In this document: piece by piece, positions 34,346-46,323 of the stretch
Position numbering within the stretch: position 1 is the stretch's first letter
Layout: each line of letters starts with the position of its first letter
Source of the DNA: Harmothoe impar
Taxonomy: Eukaryota > Annelida > Polychaeta > Phyllodocida > Polynoidae
Direction of reading: 5' to 3'
DNA length: 64,000 bases
Assembly (NCBI GenBank): GCA_947462335.1
Contig: OX381709.1
Coordinates: forward strand, 82,398,622-82,462,621
Notes under the pieces: generated by a model
What the model saw: only the letters and a program-made list of their open reading frames with translations
Databases searched by the model: none
Told to the model about the DNA's origin: nothing
Made by a program: the position numbers and the translations under genes

Positions 34346-37300
34346 ATGTTGCTTAAATATACCAAAATAGTCACTTTTGGTATACCAAAATATGCTTAAA
34401 TCTCAAAATTTTGACATTTAAGATTTCCCGGCGAGGTCGATTAAATGTCATTATAGGTGCTTATCAATGATATTTAAGCATATATAATGGCCTTTAGGGA
34501 AAACTTAAATAAACTTAAACAGGGCTTTTCATGCAGTGGTGGGGAATGGTGTGTGGAGGGTAGTATATCAGGCAAAAAAAAAATGCTTTGGGAAGTCCTC
34601 ATGGAACTTTCACACACAAATTCCCTCACTATTGCGTTTGGATTCTGTACATTCCTCACCACATAAGATGTAGTTGAGGGTGTGCTGGTGCAGCTATAGA
34701 GGTGCTGACAGATATGGTGGAGGAGGCATTTTTCATGGTTGAAGCCTAGGGAGTATAATATAATATAATATTACAGCCACCAGCCAGATAAGTAATCATA
34801 ACGTCTGAACTAGCTGGTAACAGCACACTGTTTACATACACATGATTCTTACATCAGCTAAGGTGGCTGGAGGCTACACTCTAATAGAGCACCAGTAGGA
34901 TATAGAGGGTGAGTAAGGAGGTCAGTGGTTGTTAGGCGTCAGACCAGCTAACCTGGGAGGTGGTGCTGAGTGATGCCTACTGCGCTGGGAGGAGGAAAAA
35001 GTGGCTTTGCCTGAGTTTGGGACAATGATGCGTGTCTATTCAACACCGTCTATCCAACACTACATCCTGAAGTGATCCAGGTTGAGACTCTACAGTGCCT
35101 TGTTGGCTCTCTGGGTCACATGATACATTTTCACACTTTTCCTTCTCATTGGTTGAGTTACTTTGTCTTCTTTACATACATATTACATGAAAATAACAAG
35201 AAACACATCAGTTTCACATAGCGATGATTGATGTAGTTCAGACGAGTGGTGCTAGCAGATAAATATCAGTCTGCATGACAAATTGTCCAAACATTTTTAG
35301 TTCCTGAAGTTTCTTCTGATCTGATCATATCACCTTGGTGACGAAATCTGACAACCGTTCACATACCTAAAGGTTGATATGACATAAGGACCAGCAATTT
35401 TTTAGCATGTCTGTCAGCTTTCACTTCAAATTGTCTCCACCGACACCAAATCCCCTCTGATCCAAAGAGATCACCTGGATGACCACAGAGCAGGTAATGC
35501 ATCTTGTAGAGGTAAGAGGCTGACAGGTGTGTATGCCTGAAGTAGGTCAAAGGCAGGAGGACTGCAGTTGGTGTGAAATACCCTGAGGCAGAATAATTGG
35601 AAATCACAAAGTTGAATAAAAATGAATTCACAGAGGCATTCCTAGAAGGCGGGAGAGTCGGGTAACACTGCACTCTCCTTCTACATTCTAGCACTGCTAA
35701 ACTAGTGGTGCCTTGGGAGAGAGTCCAGCTTTGCCAGACTCTTTAGCAAGTCTGGAAGAGTCTAGCAGTCCAGGATTCCCTAACTCTCTTTGAAATGGCT
35801 GACCCTGGAAAAGAGAAGTTCTGTTGAGATTGTCAGTGGTTGGGAGATGTAGCACTTCCAATGTGACCCTACTCTGTAACACATGAGCTGTTTGACAGCA
35901 GGGTGTAATCTGTAGAGAAAGAGAATCCCATCCACATGTCAATAAGGTTTTCGTTGTAAACAGATGTTGAGATCAATACTGACGTCTGGAGCGTCCCAGA
36001 GCAGGGATTCCTATTCAACTCAGGTTTTGTTACAGACCTAGAGGATGTAAGCATCCAGGGTTTAACAGCAAGATGAGAGGATGATCGGGTGTTGATGAAG
36101 TCTGCTGGTATCCTAGCTAACACGAAATCACCACTCAGGGGGATGATAGCAGACGTTAACCTGTTTTTTAGTTCTCGTTTCGGTACCTTGAAACTAGAGA
36201 CTCAAATGTATACACTACTATTTCGGGATTGCTTCAATCGCCTTATGATTGGATAACCTGAAATAATTCACATCATATTTTTTTGCGTGCAAGGAATAAT
36301 GTATGGCTTGATATTCATCACAATTTTAATTTCATAGAATACTTTAAATTTACAGTATTTGTGAAGCAAGCATTTGCTCAACAGCAACATCCAGAAACAT
36401 GCTGAAATGATTTAGTTTATCAGTTCAAAAAATAACTTGAAATGCTTATCCAATTGTTTATCTAATTTAACAATTATGTCAACCTTCAGTACCATTCCCC
36501 CTCTTTTAACACAACATTATTCCTTGCCTTCAAAATGCTGTATCTATTTGCACGGGAAATTGATTTAGTTCCCCATCAAGCACTCAATGTCTAGTCAATA
36601 TCCAGTACTCGTTTATCCAGCTGCCACCATGACAGTATTTATTCAATGAATTCAGTTGGCTTATAAATACTTACTTCACAGTCGCACAGACCCTGCAGTG
36701 CCTCCTACTAGGAACATCTTGTTGGCAATAGTTATTGAACTTGATTATTATCGCTCAGACTCTTAACAGTACTAAGGCAAAATAGTTTGGTTCCTCATAT
36801 GCCTAGCCTAGCAGCTCTGAAATTTAAAAAAAAGCTGAATCGTGCAAATTGGAAGAAATGCAATTTCTTTAGCCAAAAGAAGCCAAATTTGGCAGAATCT
36901 ATGCAATATATCCATGGCATATCCAACCCTCAGCCTTCAGAGCGCACATTATCTCACCATGTTAGTTGGAGCACCCTTGCTTCTGACTGCAAGAGAAGTG
37001 TGAATTTGTTTGTAAAGGATACATTTCTCCCAAGTTTGAACAAACCTTCTTTTACACCCCAGCTTGTAAACATATAATAGAAATGAAAATACAACATAAG
37101 GTCCAAGTCTAAGTCTCCCTAACATAAACAGTGTACCAGCTTAGAGACCCTTCTCTTGGTAGACTATAATACCTAAATAACATCCAATTCATGAATCCCC
37201 AGCTGTGAACCATGACAAAAAGTGCCATGTAATGTAAGCAGTAATTAAGTATGATGGTTATATCCACTGTGTATGACTAAGTAAGGATATGATGTAAGGG

Positions 37301-38467
37301 TAGAGTGAGCACCATTAATCCCACCCAGCCTCCTTCTGCAGCTATAGAGACAAGAGTCCTGGTGTCACAGCGCTATGGGGCATTGTCAATGAGGCAGGAA
37401 TATTTCAGATAAAAAATGAAAATACACTACTGGTTTTAGTAGTGACAGGTCAAAACCAGTGATCCATATTGAAGCCCCCTGTTTCATCATATTTTAACTC
37501 ATTCTAGCATACCTCATAGTTTCTAGTCATTAAATGATAGGTTGAATTTGAAGTTGGAAATTAAATGGAAACACCAGAATAGGTAAATAGGTCTGCCATA
37601 TACAGCTATAAGTATCTGAGTAGTAGAATCTACTGTAGTTCAACAATGTATACTGCAGTATTACTGTACATGGGTATTAGAATCTACTGTTAGTTTACAG
37701 TATTAAAGGACATATTTGTGGATTCACTATTTAAAAATGCATGGTTTGTCTCACATTACTCCATTTCTACATGAAGTAGAAAAAGGTGATTGGATAATGT
37801 TTTCCGGTTCTTAATACACAGCATCCCAACAATCTTTCACAGATTTTCAACAATTCAATCAGGCTACTGGATTGGAAAGAAAAGAAGAAATTGAGATATT
37901 GTGCAGGGATACTCAGTTATGTAGAAAGGGCAAAAAAAGCTAAATCCAGCTGGCACAGTAATCTGAGAATAAACTAACATAATGAAAAAAGTCTCTTGAA
38001 CAAAGTTTTGACCTTTTCCATTGATGTTTCGCAAAACAGACCAGACACCAACTGCTCTAAACTGATAATCCCTGTAGAGAGATCTCTCAGGCTGACTTGA
38101 CCTGAGAGGCCACAGTGTTCCTCTGAATAGGACATGATCGATTTAGGTTACATTACTGGTTGGGACTGTTCGCTGTCTTCATAGCTCTGGTAGAAATGTA
38201 ATCTGTCTGTCGGCTTCTGGGAGCCATGGATCAGTATGATGATGTGCTGATGAAGCCTTTCTGATCCCCCCCTTACTCAGCGCAAATTCACTGTTTCCTC
38301 GTGAGTGGTAGCTTGGATCGTATCACACAATGCATCATTTAAGGTTTCAGAGCTATGAAGGTGGAGAACGGCCATTTTTGTATACTCAGGTACATGTAAA
38401 TCACTCAGTGTAATAAAAACTCAAGGATAGTGACTTTGTTTATCCACATTAAATTAAAGATCTTCAT

Positions 38468-38568
38468 GCCAGTGGGCATAAAATGAAGTTTGAATAAACT
38501 TTGTATCAAGATTGAATCAACATTGACAATCAGTTATTAATGTTGATTTAATGTTCTGTGCTCACTTG
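38468..38568. mobile_element. Short MITE with CCCAGTGGGCA-type ends (arm B copy)
   Basis: Diverged partner of 13999-14106 at the equivalent place, so inserted before the duplication. Confidence 0.65.
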
Positions 38569-39235
38569 GATATGATCTTTATGGTGGACAAATGGTCCAT
38601 TGTCGAAAGCTCTTTCCAGGTTGAGAAGGAGCAGTGGGTGCTATAGTCAGGCACATGGAGGGATGGTACACCACCACAGACCCACAGCCAGGCCTAGGCC
38701 TGTTAAACTGGATGTTGCATCACTAATAGTATGAGTGATGCCTTGGTGGTGTGTTCAAGGCCAACAAGTGGGTACTCATACAGCAGTTGGAGGCAAGCTG
38801 GGACAGATATACTCAACCTTATGTGTAAAGTCGGCGGGGGGTTTAAGCAGATTTTAGCATAGAGTAGATGCCCCCCTCCCCCTCTCCTGTCTCTATGATT
38901 ACTGAATTGAATCCTCTCAATCAATTAATCTATGCTCTCTGTTATATGATATGTCAGAGACTGCCAGTGACTGTATGTAGTATATGTAGTAACACTAATG
39001 GCATTGGTATTGAATAATTCAGTAGATAGATATACACCTTTGGACATAGTTATATTTCACTGCATTATGAGAGATGAAATATGTATATCAATTGACCATT
39101 ATACTCTAGATAGGCTGTAAAAGCTAACTTTAGTTGCTGAATATGAACAGGGCTGCTGAATATAGATATGTCTGCTGCATTAGTGATAGGTACAGCCACC
39201 AAAAACTGATTTTGATCATCGCATCAAAAAAGATG

Positions 39236-40411
39236 CCCAGCTAGCACCTTATATAAAAAGTACGTCTTTTACTGGTCATATTCACGTTGATACGTAAAAA
39301 TGACCCCATAATTACATCATGAGGGAGTAAATCAATTCACATAGTAGTTTGACAGGAAACCTACGTATTATTTACATCTAAATGGCCATGAGAAAAAGAC
39401 ATTAGTCACTTGATATCATCCATACGTTAGAATGTGGTCACTATTTGACATAACGAGTGGTAAAATCTTGATTAGAATATTACATCTTTTTTTGGAGAAA
39501 CTATACACGTAAAATATTGGTGTCAAATTCATGACTTAAGGTGCATGCTAAAGTGATGTGATAGATTTGACATCAATATTACGTATACTTTATACATGTG
39601 GTACATCCTTATCTGGTCAGATTATGACGTCTATAACACATCTGTACTTTACCTTTCAAGTGGTTCACTCTTTTAACACAAGATGTCTCCCTTAACCAAT
39701 ATCGATAGAATCCAATCTATATTGGCAATACTTTGACCATAAATGGGTATTTATTCAACACAATAAATTTCCAAAGAAGATGAAATTTGACCAACTTTTG
39801 TCTGCAATGTATGATATGTCATTTTTCTTCCTGTAGAACGATTGTTTAAGGGAGAACCAGGAGATTAGTATGAGCACACCTTTTCTTTGGTTGCTACAAC
39901 TATTCAAATCAAAGTACTGACCATGAGCTGGCATCACGTCTTGGCCAATTTGCTAGGATCAATGTGCTAAGTCTCTGTAGGACTATTGGTGATGTCTATA
40001 GGCAAGAAACCCTTGATTATGTTGATTGCCTGGATGTTACTTGCTTCTGATGGAGTACCACACACAGAGAAAATAGGTGCAAATAATGTTTTAGTTTTAC
40101 ATATTTTTAACATAATTATGCTGTCAAAAACTAAATTATGCTGAGATCAGATTAATGTCACCCATGACCATCTAAATTACATTGTGTATATATATCAAAT
40201 ATATATTTGATGATGATGTCTACATCATGTAACTTATTTACGTAAGATACGTATGATTCTTTTACATGGATATTACATAGTCAAAAGCACGTCTTAAAAA
40301 TTTGCACATAGTATGTAATGGGCGCCACTTTCTGACGTAACCAAATGCAGTAAATATCTGTTGAGAAAAGACGTAGAGATAACGTGATTTATACGAGTTT
40401 TGCTAGCTGGG
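39236..40411. mobile_element. 1.2-kb non-autonomous TIR element, copy 2
   Basis: CCCAGCTAGCACC at the left, GCTAGCTGGG at the right, with TG on each side. Arm A at the same site (about 14725) reads AATAGCTGTGTCC and has no element. Similar to 20334-21528 except for a segment near 40070-40320. No transposase ORF; a 60-codon minus-strand ORF present in both copies seems to reflect shared ancestry only. Confidence 0.9.
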
Positions 40412-41293
40412 TGTGTCCAAAATCCTAGCTATATGGCGTTTGGTCACTAAAGTTTGAATATGGCACCTAGGCTCTATCATTTTGATACCATTTTCAAACA
40501 AATCATTTATTGAAGAGAACCCTTAATTAATGGCCTCATCTTCTTAGCATAATCCTTGATTATAATTACACTGATTACCCGGGGTAGGGGAGTAAGATTG
40601 ATGGGATCCACGTGAGAGGTTTTCAAACATTTACGGCAGATTTTTGCCCAGAAATCACCTGCTATGTGTTTTACTATCTCTCAGGTGTCAGGTGCTGTCA
40701 CGTATATGAGACCTACATCTAGAGTTAAATACCCCAAGGAGCTAAAACTGTCTAGTCGCATTAGCTTCACGTACAGTGTTTTATCTATAAGGCGCTAGAT
40801 GATCCTCCCAGAGGGCCTGTAACTAAGCTAAATCTAGTTTGGCTTTGCACTCCATCTTCATGTTGCTGATCCTCACTGGGAGCTATAAAGCATATCTGAA
40901 GGCAGTAACAATACGGTGTTTTTTTTGAACAAATTTAATCTTTATTGCTTGAAGGATTTACATGAGTTTGACATATTGTGTATAATAACAGAGTGTCCAG
41001 TATCATTCTGGCATAATAAACTCATGGATGAGTACATATTTGATCACGTAAACAGATATATGATACCTGGTATGTATACATCAAGCAACAAAGAAGTGAT
41101 AGGCTCGTCAGTAAACTGTTGTGTGAGCCATACCACTGGGGTTAGGTTCTCGGCATAATATATAGTTGACATAACATGTATGTTTGAGCAAGAATGGACG
41201 ACATGGAAAATATACTTTAAATATTACAGTGTTCTTTTTAAGTTATTTATAAACCCCGAGGAATATTCTTTGGAATTTACATACTAGGAGATC

Positions 41294-44095
41294 CTAAACG
41301 ACCGGTTTTTCAGGGATTGTGCCATTTAAAGCTTGGCGAGCTGTATATTTAAACTGTACAATATTTTCAATATTTCTCTCCTCTACTATTAGGGAGTTCC
41401 ATCTCTGTGCACATACAACCATAGGTGACTTCTCAAATGCAGCGCAATGAATTATAGGGTAAAATAAAATCGGACCTTGGTTAAGCCTAGTGTTCCTAAC
41501 ATTTTGTTGTAGGAACTTATTTTGTTTCGTCCGCTTAAAGGCATATAAACTTACATGAAATTTCCTCCTTTCTTCCAGGGTTGGCAGTTGTGCCATGCTA
41601 TGAACATATTCAGTGGGGGTCAGCATGTGTAATTTATAACAGGTTTTAAGGCATCTATTCTGACAGCGTTGAAGCTCAGCAAGCAGGTCACGGTTAGTGT
41701 TTGTATACAAGATATCACAGTAGTCAATGATAGGTAACAAATAAGTAATGTAAACTTTCCTTAGTATTAAGTCTGACATATAATCTCTGACCATGTACAT
41801 TAATAGGGCCTTGAAATTGACACTTTTAATTAATAGTCGCGTGTGTTGATTAAAATTCAACTCTTCGTCCACAGTTACACCCAGGTATTTGTATGAGATT
41901 ACAGATTTTAATAGCAGGTTATTTAATTTAATTTTGGGTTTGGGTAATTTTGCTAGAGTTTTTGAAGAGGCAAATGTCATAATTTTGGTTTTAGTTTCAT
42001 TCATGGTTAATTTGTTTCTAGAGGCCCAATCATAAAAGGTGGCTAATGCGTTAGTTAACTGGTCAGAAAGGGTCTGAAAGTCTTTGCCAGAGACGTATAG
42101 GACAGAGTCGTCTGCATAAAGCATTGTTTTGTGATTGTCTAGATCTGAAATACAGTCATTAATATAAATTAAAAAGAATAAAGGACCTAAAATTGATCCC
42201 TGGGGTACCCCGCAGGTTAAGGGGAGGGTGGTAGAACGCTTGTTGTTGGCCACTGTACACTGTTGACGACGCGACAAATAATTTTCAATCAAGGTTAAAG
42301 GTCTATTTCTTATACCGTACATTTCTAACTTTTTTAGCAATATTACATAATTTACACTGTCGAAAGCCTTTTTTATATCGATAAAGGCAGCAAGGCTAAT
42401 ACACCCTACATTACGTTGTAACAAAATATCATCAACAAAATTAGAAATAGAGTCAAGTGTTGACTTGCCCTTTTGATACCCTCCTTGCCGCTGAGACAAA
42501 ATATGGTTAGTATCTAAATGCTCAGACAAAGAGTCGTGTATTAGTCTTTCTAATACCTTGCCAGGTACTGGGAGAACACTTATTGGTCTGTAATTGCTAA
42601 CATCTGTTAAGTCTCCACTCTTGGGCAGGGGTGTGACAGTAGCTATTTTCCAGGAAAGTGGAATGGTGTTAGTTAACACAATCAAATTTATTATTTTAAT
42701 AAAACGACTAGGGTTATTCAATACTGCAGATTTGAAAATATGAGTCGGTAAATATTCAATAGCAGATGACTTAGATGTATCTATATTTCTAATACATGTT
42801 ATTATCTGATCGTCTGTGAAAACAAATTCTTCCATCTCCACATCACACCGCTCTCCCCTGAATTCCCACTTAAGTTGGTGCGCTTCAGCTAGGGTAGACC
42901 CTATGTTGGCAAAGAACTCGTTTATATGACCACAGACCTCGTCTGTATTAACAGGATTGCCATTGTCCATTAAATTAATAGTTTTTGTACCTTTGTGTTT
43001 AGAAGGTAAAATTTCCTTCAAAATAGACCAAAATTTCTTGGGGTCTTTGGCATTAGCTGTGCATAAATCCCTATAATACGATTTCTTTGCAACATCAATC
43101 TCGGAATTTACAGTATTTCTTAAGTCCCTGGCCACTCTCCAAGACAAAATAGAAGTGCTCTGTCTGGCCTCCCGCAAAATATTATTTTTGTCTGTGATTC
43201 GCTCAATTAAATAATTAGTAATCCATGGGTCAGATTTATCCACAACTTTAAATTCACGTACAGGACAATCAACGTCTAACATGCGTTTAAGCATGTTAAC
43301 ATAAATTTCCCAACACATTTCAGGATCGTTGCTTTGATCAAACAGCGTCCAGTTACAATTTTCTAAACTTACAAGGTATTTTTTCAAATCAAAATTTCTA
43401 TAAGATCTGCCCTTAAATTTTCTGTATGACAATTTTACAAAAACCTTCTCCTTTATAGCAAATACAGGCAGATGATCAGACAGGTGTATATTTAAAGGAC
43501 CACTAGAGGAAATCTCATAACAGTTTGTAAAAATTAAATCAATACATTTATTAGAACCAGATGTCGTTGTAATTTCATTAATCAGCTGCTTTAAGTGAAA
43601 ATCATTCATTAACGAGAAAAGCATGTCCTTTTCTCTGGAGTCCTCTAAAGCATGTACATTGAAATCCCCAATGACAAATAAATCATAGGAATCAATCGTA
43701 TCAATTTGTAAAAGTAGTGCTCTCATGGTATTGCAAAATTCTAGCAAGGATCCATTGGGTGGTCTGTAAACATTACATATGAGAGACTTTTTAAATGAAC
43801 CTTTGACACACAGCAACCACTGTACCTCTATGTTAGAATTCATTCTATTTAGATTCTTGAACTTTTCCACAGAGCACGATATACTCTCATCTACATGAGC
43901 ACACAAGCCTCCTCCTCTGTATAAACTGATTCTGTCATGGCGGAATAAACTATATCTTGGAAATGAATATGAAGAATCATCGTCTTGGTCATTCAGCCAT
44001 GTCTCAGAAAATAATATAATATCAATGTCTAAATTACCCAATTCTGTTTTTAAATTTGTTATTTTATTTCTAACAGATCTTGCGTTTAAATGCAC
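41294..44095 (-). CDS. LINE ORF2: AP-like endonuclease and reverse transcriptase
   Basis: 933 residues from a GTG codon; the frame is open upstream to 44170 but holds no ATG. The endonuclease is at about 1-210: HLNARS (2-7), SETWL (30-34), VYRPPNG (109-115), GDFN (143-146) and SDHLPV (206-211) carry the expected catalytic residues. The reverse transcriptase is at about 480-700: NYRPISVLPV (501-510), FIDIKKAFDSV with the motif A Asp (571-581), GVPQGSILGPLFFLIYIND (629-647) and YADD (660-663). No RNase H domain is visible. The C-terminal Cys/His-containing region is typical in length. There is no frameshift or stop, so the enzyme looks intact and could perform target-primed reverse transcription. 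Confidence 0.97.
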   Translation of the reverse strand: MHLNARSVRNKITNLKTELGNLDIDIILFSETWLNDQDDDSSYSFPRYSLFRHDRISLYRGGGLCAHVDESISCSVEKFKNLNRMNSNIEVQWLLCVKGSFKKSLICNVYRPPNGSLLEFCNTMRALLLQIDTIDSYDLFVIGDFNVHALEDSREKDMLFSLMNDFHLKQLINEITTTSGSNKCIDLIFTNCYEISSSGPLNIHLSDHLPVFAIKEKVFVKLSYRKFKGRSYRNFDLKKYLVSLENCNWTLFDQSNDPEMCWEIYVNMLKRMLDVDCPVREFKVVDKSDPWITNYLIERITDKNNILREARQSTSILSWRVARDLRNTVNSEIDVAKKSYYRDLCTANAKDPKKFWSILKEILPSKHKGTKTINLMDNGNPVNTDEVCGHINEFFANIGSTLAEAHQLKWEFRGERCDVEMEEFVFTDDQIITCIRNIDTSKSSAIEYLPTHIFKSAVLNNPSRFIKIINLIVLTNTIPLSWKIATVTPLPKSGDLTDVSNYRPISVLPVPGKVLERLIHDSLSEHLDTNHILSQRQGGYQKGKSTLDSISNFVDDILLQRNVGCISLAAFIDIKKAFDSVNYVILLKKLEMYGIRNRPLTLIENYLSRRQQCTVANNKRSTTLPLTCGVPQGSILGPLFFLIYINDCISDLDNHKTMLYADDSVLYVSGKDFQTLSDQLTNALATFYDWASRNKLTMNETKTKIMTFASSKTLAKLPKPKIKLNNLLLKSVISYKYLGVTVDEELNFNQHTRLLIKSVNFKALLMYMVRDYMSDLILRKVYITYLLPIIDYCDILYTNTNRDLLAELQRCQNRCLKTCYKLHMLTPTEYVHSMAQLPTLEERRKFHVSLYAFKRTKQNKFLQQNVRNTRLNQGPILFYPIIHCAAFEKSPMVVCAQRWNSLIVEERNIENIVQFKYTARQALNGTIPEKPVV

Positions 44096-44170
44096 TATGG
44101 AGAACCCCCTTTTGAAATCAGGCGGAGCGCCTATAGTATTTGTACCTTCGATCGGGGTATAGGACCTTAC

Positions 44171-44910
44171 CTAATGCAATCCAGAATGTCAAATATAAAC
44201 CCCAAATCCCCCCATCCCTAGAGTACAGGCCTCGGCTCTTGTGGCCACCCATACTAAATTTGTCGTGAGACCAGGGAGTTAGCCCCTACTCACCACCTTT
44301 GAAACATATATACAAGGACCACATAATCATAGTTAAGTCAATACTTGGTACAACATATTTCAAAAAAAATAAAATAAATATGGAAGTCAAGTATAGAACA
44401 CATTACAGGTAGTAATCACACTTCATACACTTGTAATCGGTTTACTTTGTAGAGAAGTTTACATGATACCGGTACATGATATGCTCACAATAAGTCCAAT
44501 CATAAGGTCTTACCGGTAGTATTTCACTTTTTCCCTAATCGTAGTATGAGATCATAAACATGGATACAGTGATCAAGTTAAATGAGTGCACATATTATAA
44601 TACATGTACATGATACACATGGAATCTTTGGATACACACATACTGCTATCAGAAGGACTGTATTACCGGTAGTTAGCTTAATATGAAAACATGTCTATCG
44701 ACTTAGTGTTGCACTTTGGTGAATACTATGGAATAATACATGTATATGATACGCTTTTAGAGATGTGTCCTGTATCATACCGGTACTTAAGTATGCAGTT
44801 TGCCTAATATAAAGCTATCCATATCCATATATATATAAAAAATCAAAACACCTTGGCATAATTTGTTTAAATCATAAAGATTTCACAAGTGTGTCTGTAG
44901 CATACTGGAG
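44171..44910 (-). other. LINE ORF1-ORF2 spacer with four TACCGGTA palindromes
   Basis: Contains TACCGGTA at 44467-44474, 44511-44518, 44664-44671 and 44778-44785, plus several ATGTACATGATAC-type words. No ORF bridges it. It could hold an internal promoter or a translation-reinitiation signal; this is inference. Confidence 0.6.
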
Positions 44911-46323
44911 CTAGCCCTGCCTTTGGCCAAGCTCATCGTCATTGTCCTCCTCTGCAGGAACTTCTTCTTCAGTCTCGCCTTGGTCAGGGTCTTCTGGATC
45001 ATCATCACCGCCACCACGCAGCTCCCGTCTGAGTCGTTCAAGGTTCTTTCCGTGAAGATTTGCGCCTAGCGTTGTGTCTTGTTTGCAGTCGGCTGCTTGA
45101 CCAAGGTGCATACACACACCCCATGTTTTATTGAAAGATGCTTCGTAGAGAAATAAGTCTCCAGTGTTTTCCAGGTAGTCCCTAAGGTCGGGGTCAGAGA
45201 ACTTAATCGTATTGTAATGATACAGTTCCTTCTCAGCGTCCCTAGCCCACTCCTTTGTGTCTCTGATCTTTTTGCCTGCCTCCATGATATCATAGGGGTC
45301 AGATAGGTCGAGAATCATTTTCTGCTGCTGGGGGGTACCACATACTTGTGCCTTTTTGTGTTGGAAGGCCTGTTCCACTGAGGTGAATACGAGTTCGTCT
45401 TCACGTATTAGACATGGGTAGAGATTCGATAGCTTGTGGTGCGGGGATCTGAACATCAGTCCATCAGGTGTTTCTGCTTCAGTGGCAAGTTCCATTGATA
45501 GGTCGGGGAATGGTAACCTATACAGTTGTGCATGGGAAAAAGGTCGGTTGTTTATGATTACCGATCTTTGACGAAGACGAGTTTCGTAGCCCTTTCTCTT
45601 GCTCAAAAAGAACATGGAGCGTAGATCCAAGAACTGCCGTCTCTCTCTAGCGTCTAGTTCATCACCGATGGATACCCTATGCCATTCGTTCTTGTGTTTC
45701 AGGAATTTCAACGCCTTCATTAGCTGTTGCTTGTAATCAGGGCCTTTGAACTCTAGTTTTATCACTCGGTGTCTTTCTCTTCTGTTTACATCGTGGGCGC
45801 CGCCATCTTGGTTTGGCGGTGCAGCCGGCTGGTAGTTTCCCACCCGCTCGGCCATGCGTACCACTTCTGTAGTAAAATTTACTTTCGTATCAGTAAAAAG
45901 CCTACCAATTATTGCTCTTAAATCTTCGTCTTTCTGTTCCTTGTAGCCCTCGATTATTACCACTTTTTTCCGTTCTTCTTTGTCTGCCAACTCAAAGCGA
46001 CTTTGGTGAGCTGTCAGAACCCTCGTATGCGCTGTAGCTGTCAAGCCTTGTTGTCGTATTGACTCCTCTGTCGTCTTCATGATTTTCGTATTTTCAGTGA
46101 ATGTTTCCTGAATGGCGACGAAAGTGGCTGCATTAGTTGTAGCAGTCTGGTTTATTGTTTCCAGTGCTTTGTTGAGCTTCTCAATGGTTCCTAGGATGCC
46201 TGCTGTCGCTGTCTCCTGCGCTGTCATTCTGTGACTTAGCTGGTTGACGGCTATAATCACCTCCGCTGGCGAAGCATTGTCGTGCAGAATGTCATCTTTG
46301 TTCTTCTTGGCTCGTCTCGACAT
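44911..46323 (-). CDS. LINE ORF1: coiled-coil/RRM-like protein fused to a NADAR (DUF1768) domain
   Basis: 470 residues from the first ATG (46323); an upstream TTG would add 11. Residues 1-25 are basic. About 25-115 form a Thr/Gln-rich helical, probably coiled-coil, stretch. About 120-265 read like the RRM plus C-terminal domain of L1-type ORF1 (KKVVIIEGY...RHRVIKLEF...RLRQRSVIINN). About 290-435 match the NADAR/YbiA fold: LSNLYPC, FTSVEQAFQHKKA, KIRDTKEWARD, IKFSDPDLRDYLENTGD, LYEASFNKTWGV, GANLHGKNLERLRREL. The usual WGxG is WGVC here. The tail is strongly acidic (GGGDDDPEDP onward). NADAR proteins act on ADP-ribose-linked substrates, including ADP-ribosylated nucleic-acid bases. The front half should bind LINE RNA; the role of the fused enzyme is unknown. 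The domain call rests on motif recognition, not a profile search. Confidence 0.88.
   Translation of the reverse strand: MSRRAKKNKDDILHDNASPAEVIIAVNQLSHRMTAQETATAGILGTIEKLNKALETINQTATTNAATFVAIQETFTENTKIMKTTEESIRQQGLTATAHTRVLTAHQSRFELADKEERKKVVIIEGYKEQKDEDLRAIIGRLFTDTKVNFTTEVVRMAERVGNYQPAAPPNQDGGAHDVNRRERHRVIKLEFKGPDYKQQLMKALKFLKHKNEWHRVSIGDELDARERRQFLDLRSMFFLSKRKGYETRLRQRSVIINNRPFSHAQLYRLPFPDLSMELATEAETPDGLMFRSPHHKLSNLYPCLIREDELVFTSVEQAFQHKKAQVCGTPQQQKMILDLSDPYDIMEAGKKIRDTKEWARDAEKELYHYNTIKFSDPDLRDYLENTGDLFLYEASFNKTWGVCMHLGQAADCKQDTTLGANLHGKNLERLRRELRGGGDDDPEDPDQGETEEEVPAEEDNDDELGQRQG

Larger units (their letters stand above)
32396..34538. mobile_element. Non-autonomous CACTA (EnSpm/CMC)-like element, 2143 bp
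   Basis: Both ends carry a 41-bp terminal inverted repeat beginning CACTGCATGAAA, with five mismatches between ends. GTG flanks each side (32393-32395 and 34539-34541). CACTR ends, a 3-bp target duplication and repeats just inside the termini are classic for the CACTA/EnSpm (CMC) superfamily. Arm A has the empty site near 10089 (GTGTGTGGAATGAA). No transposase is present; the interior holds minisatellites and a promoter-like block. Confidence 0.88.

Noticed and set aside
36787..37077. 96-codon ORF in arm B as a host exon
   Set aside because: Arm A counterpart (about 12620-12720) is rearranged and not open; no splice pattern or domain.
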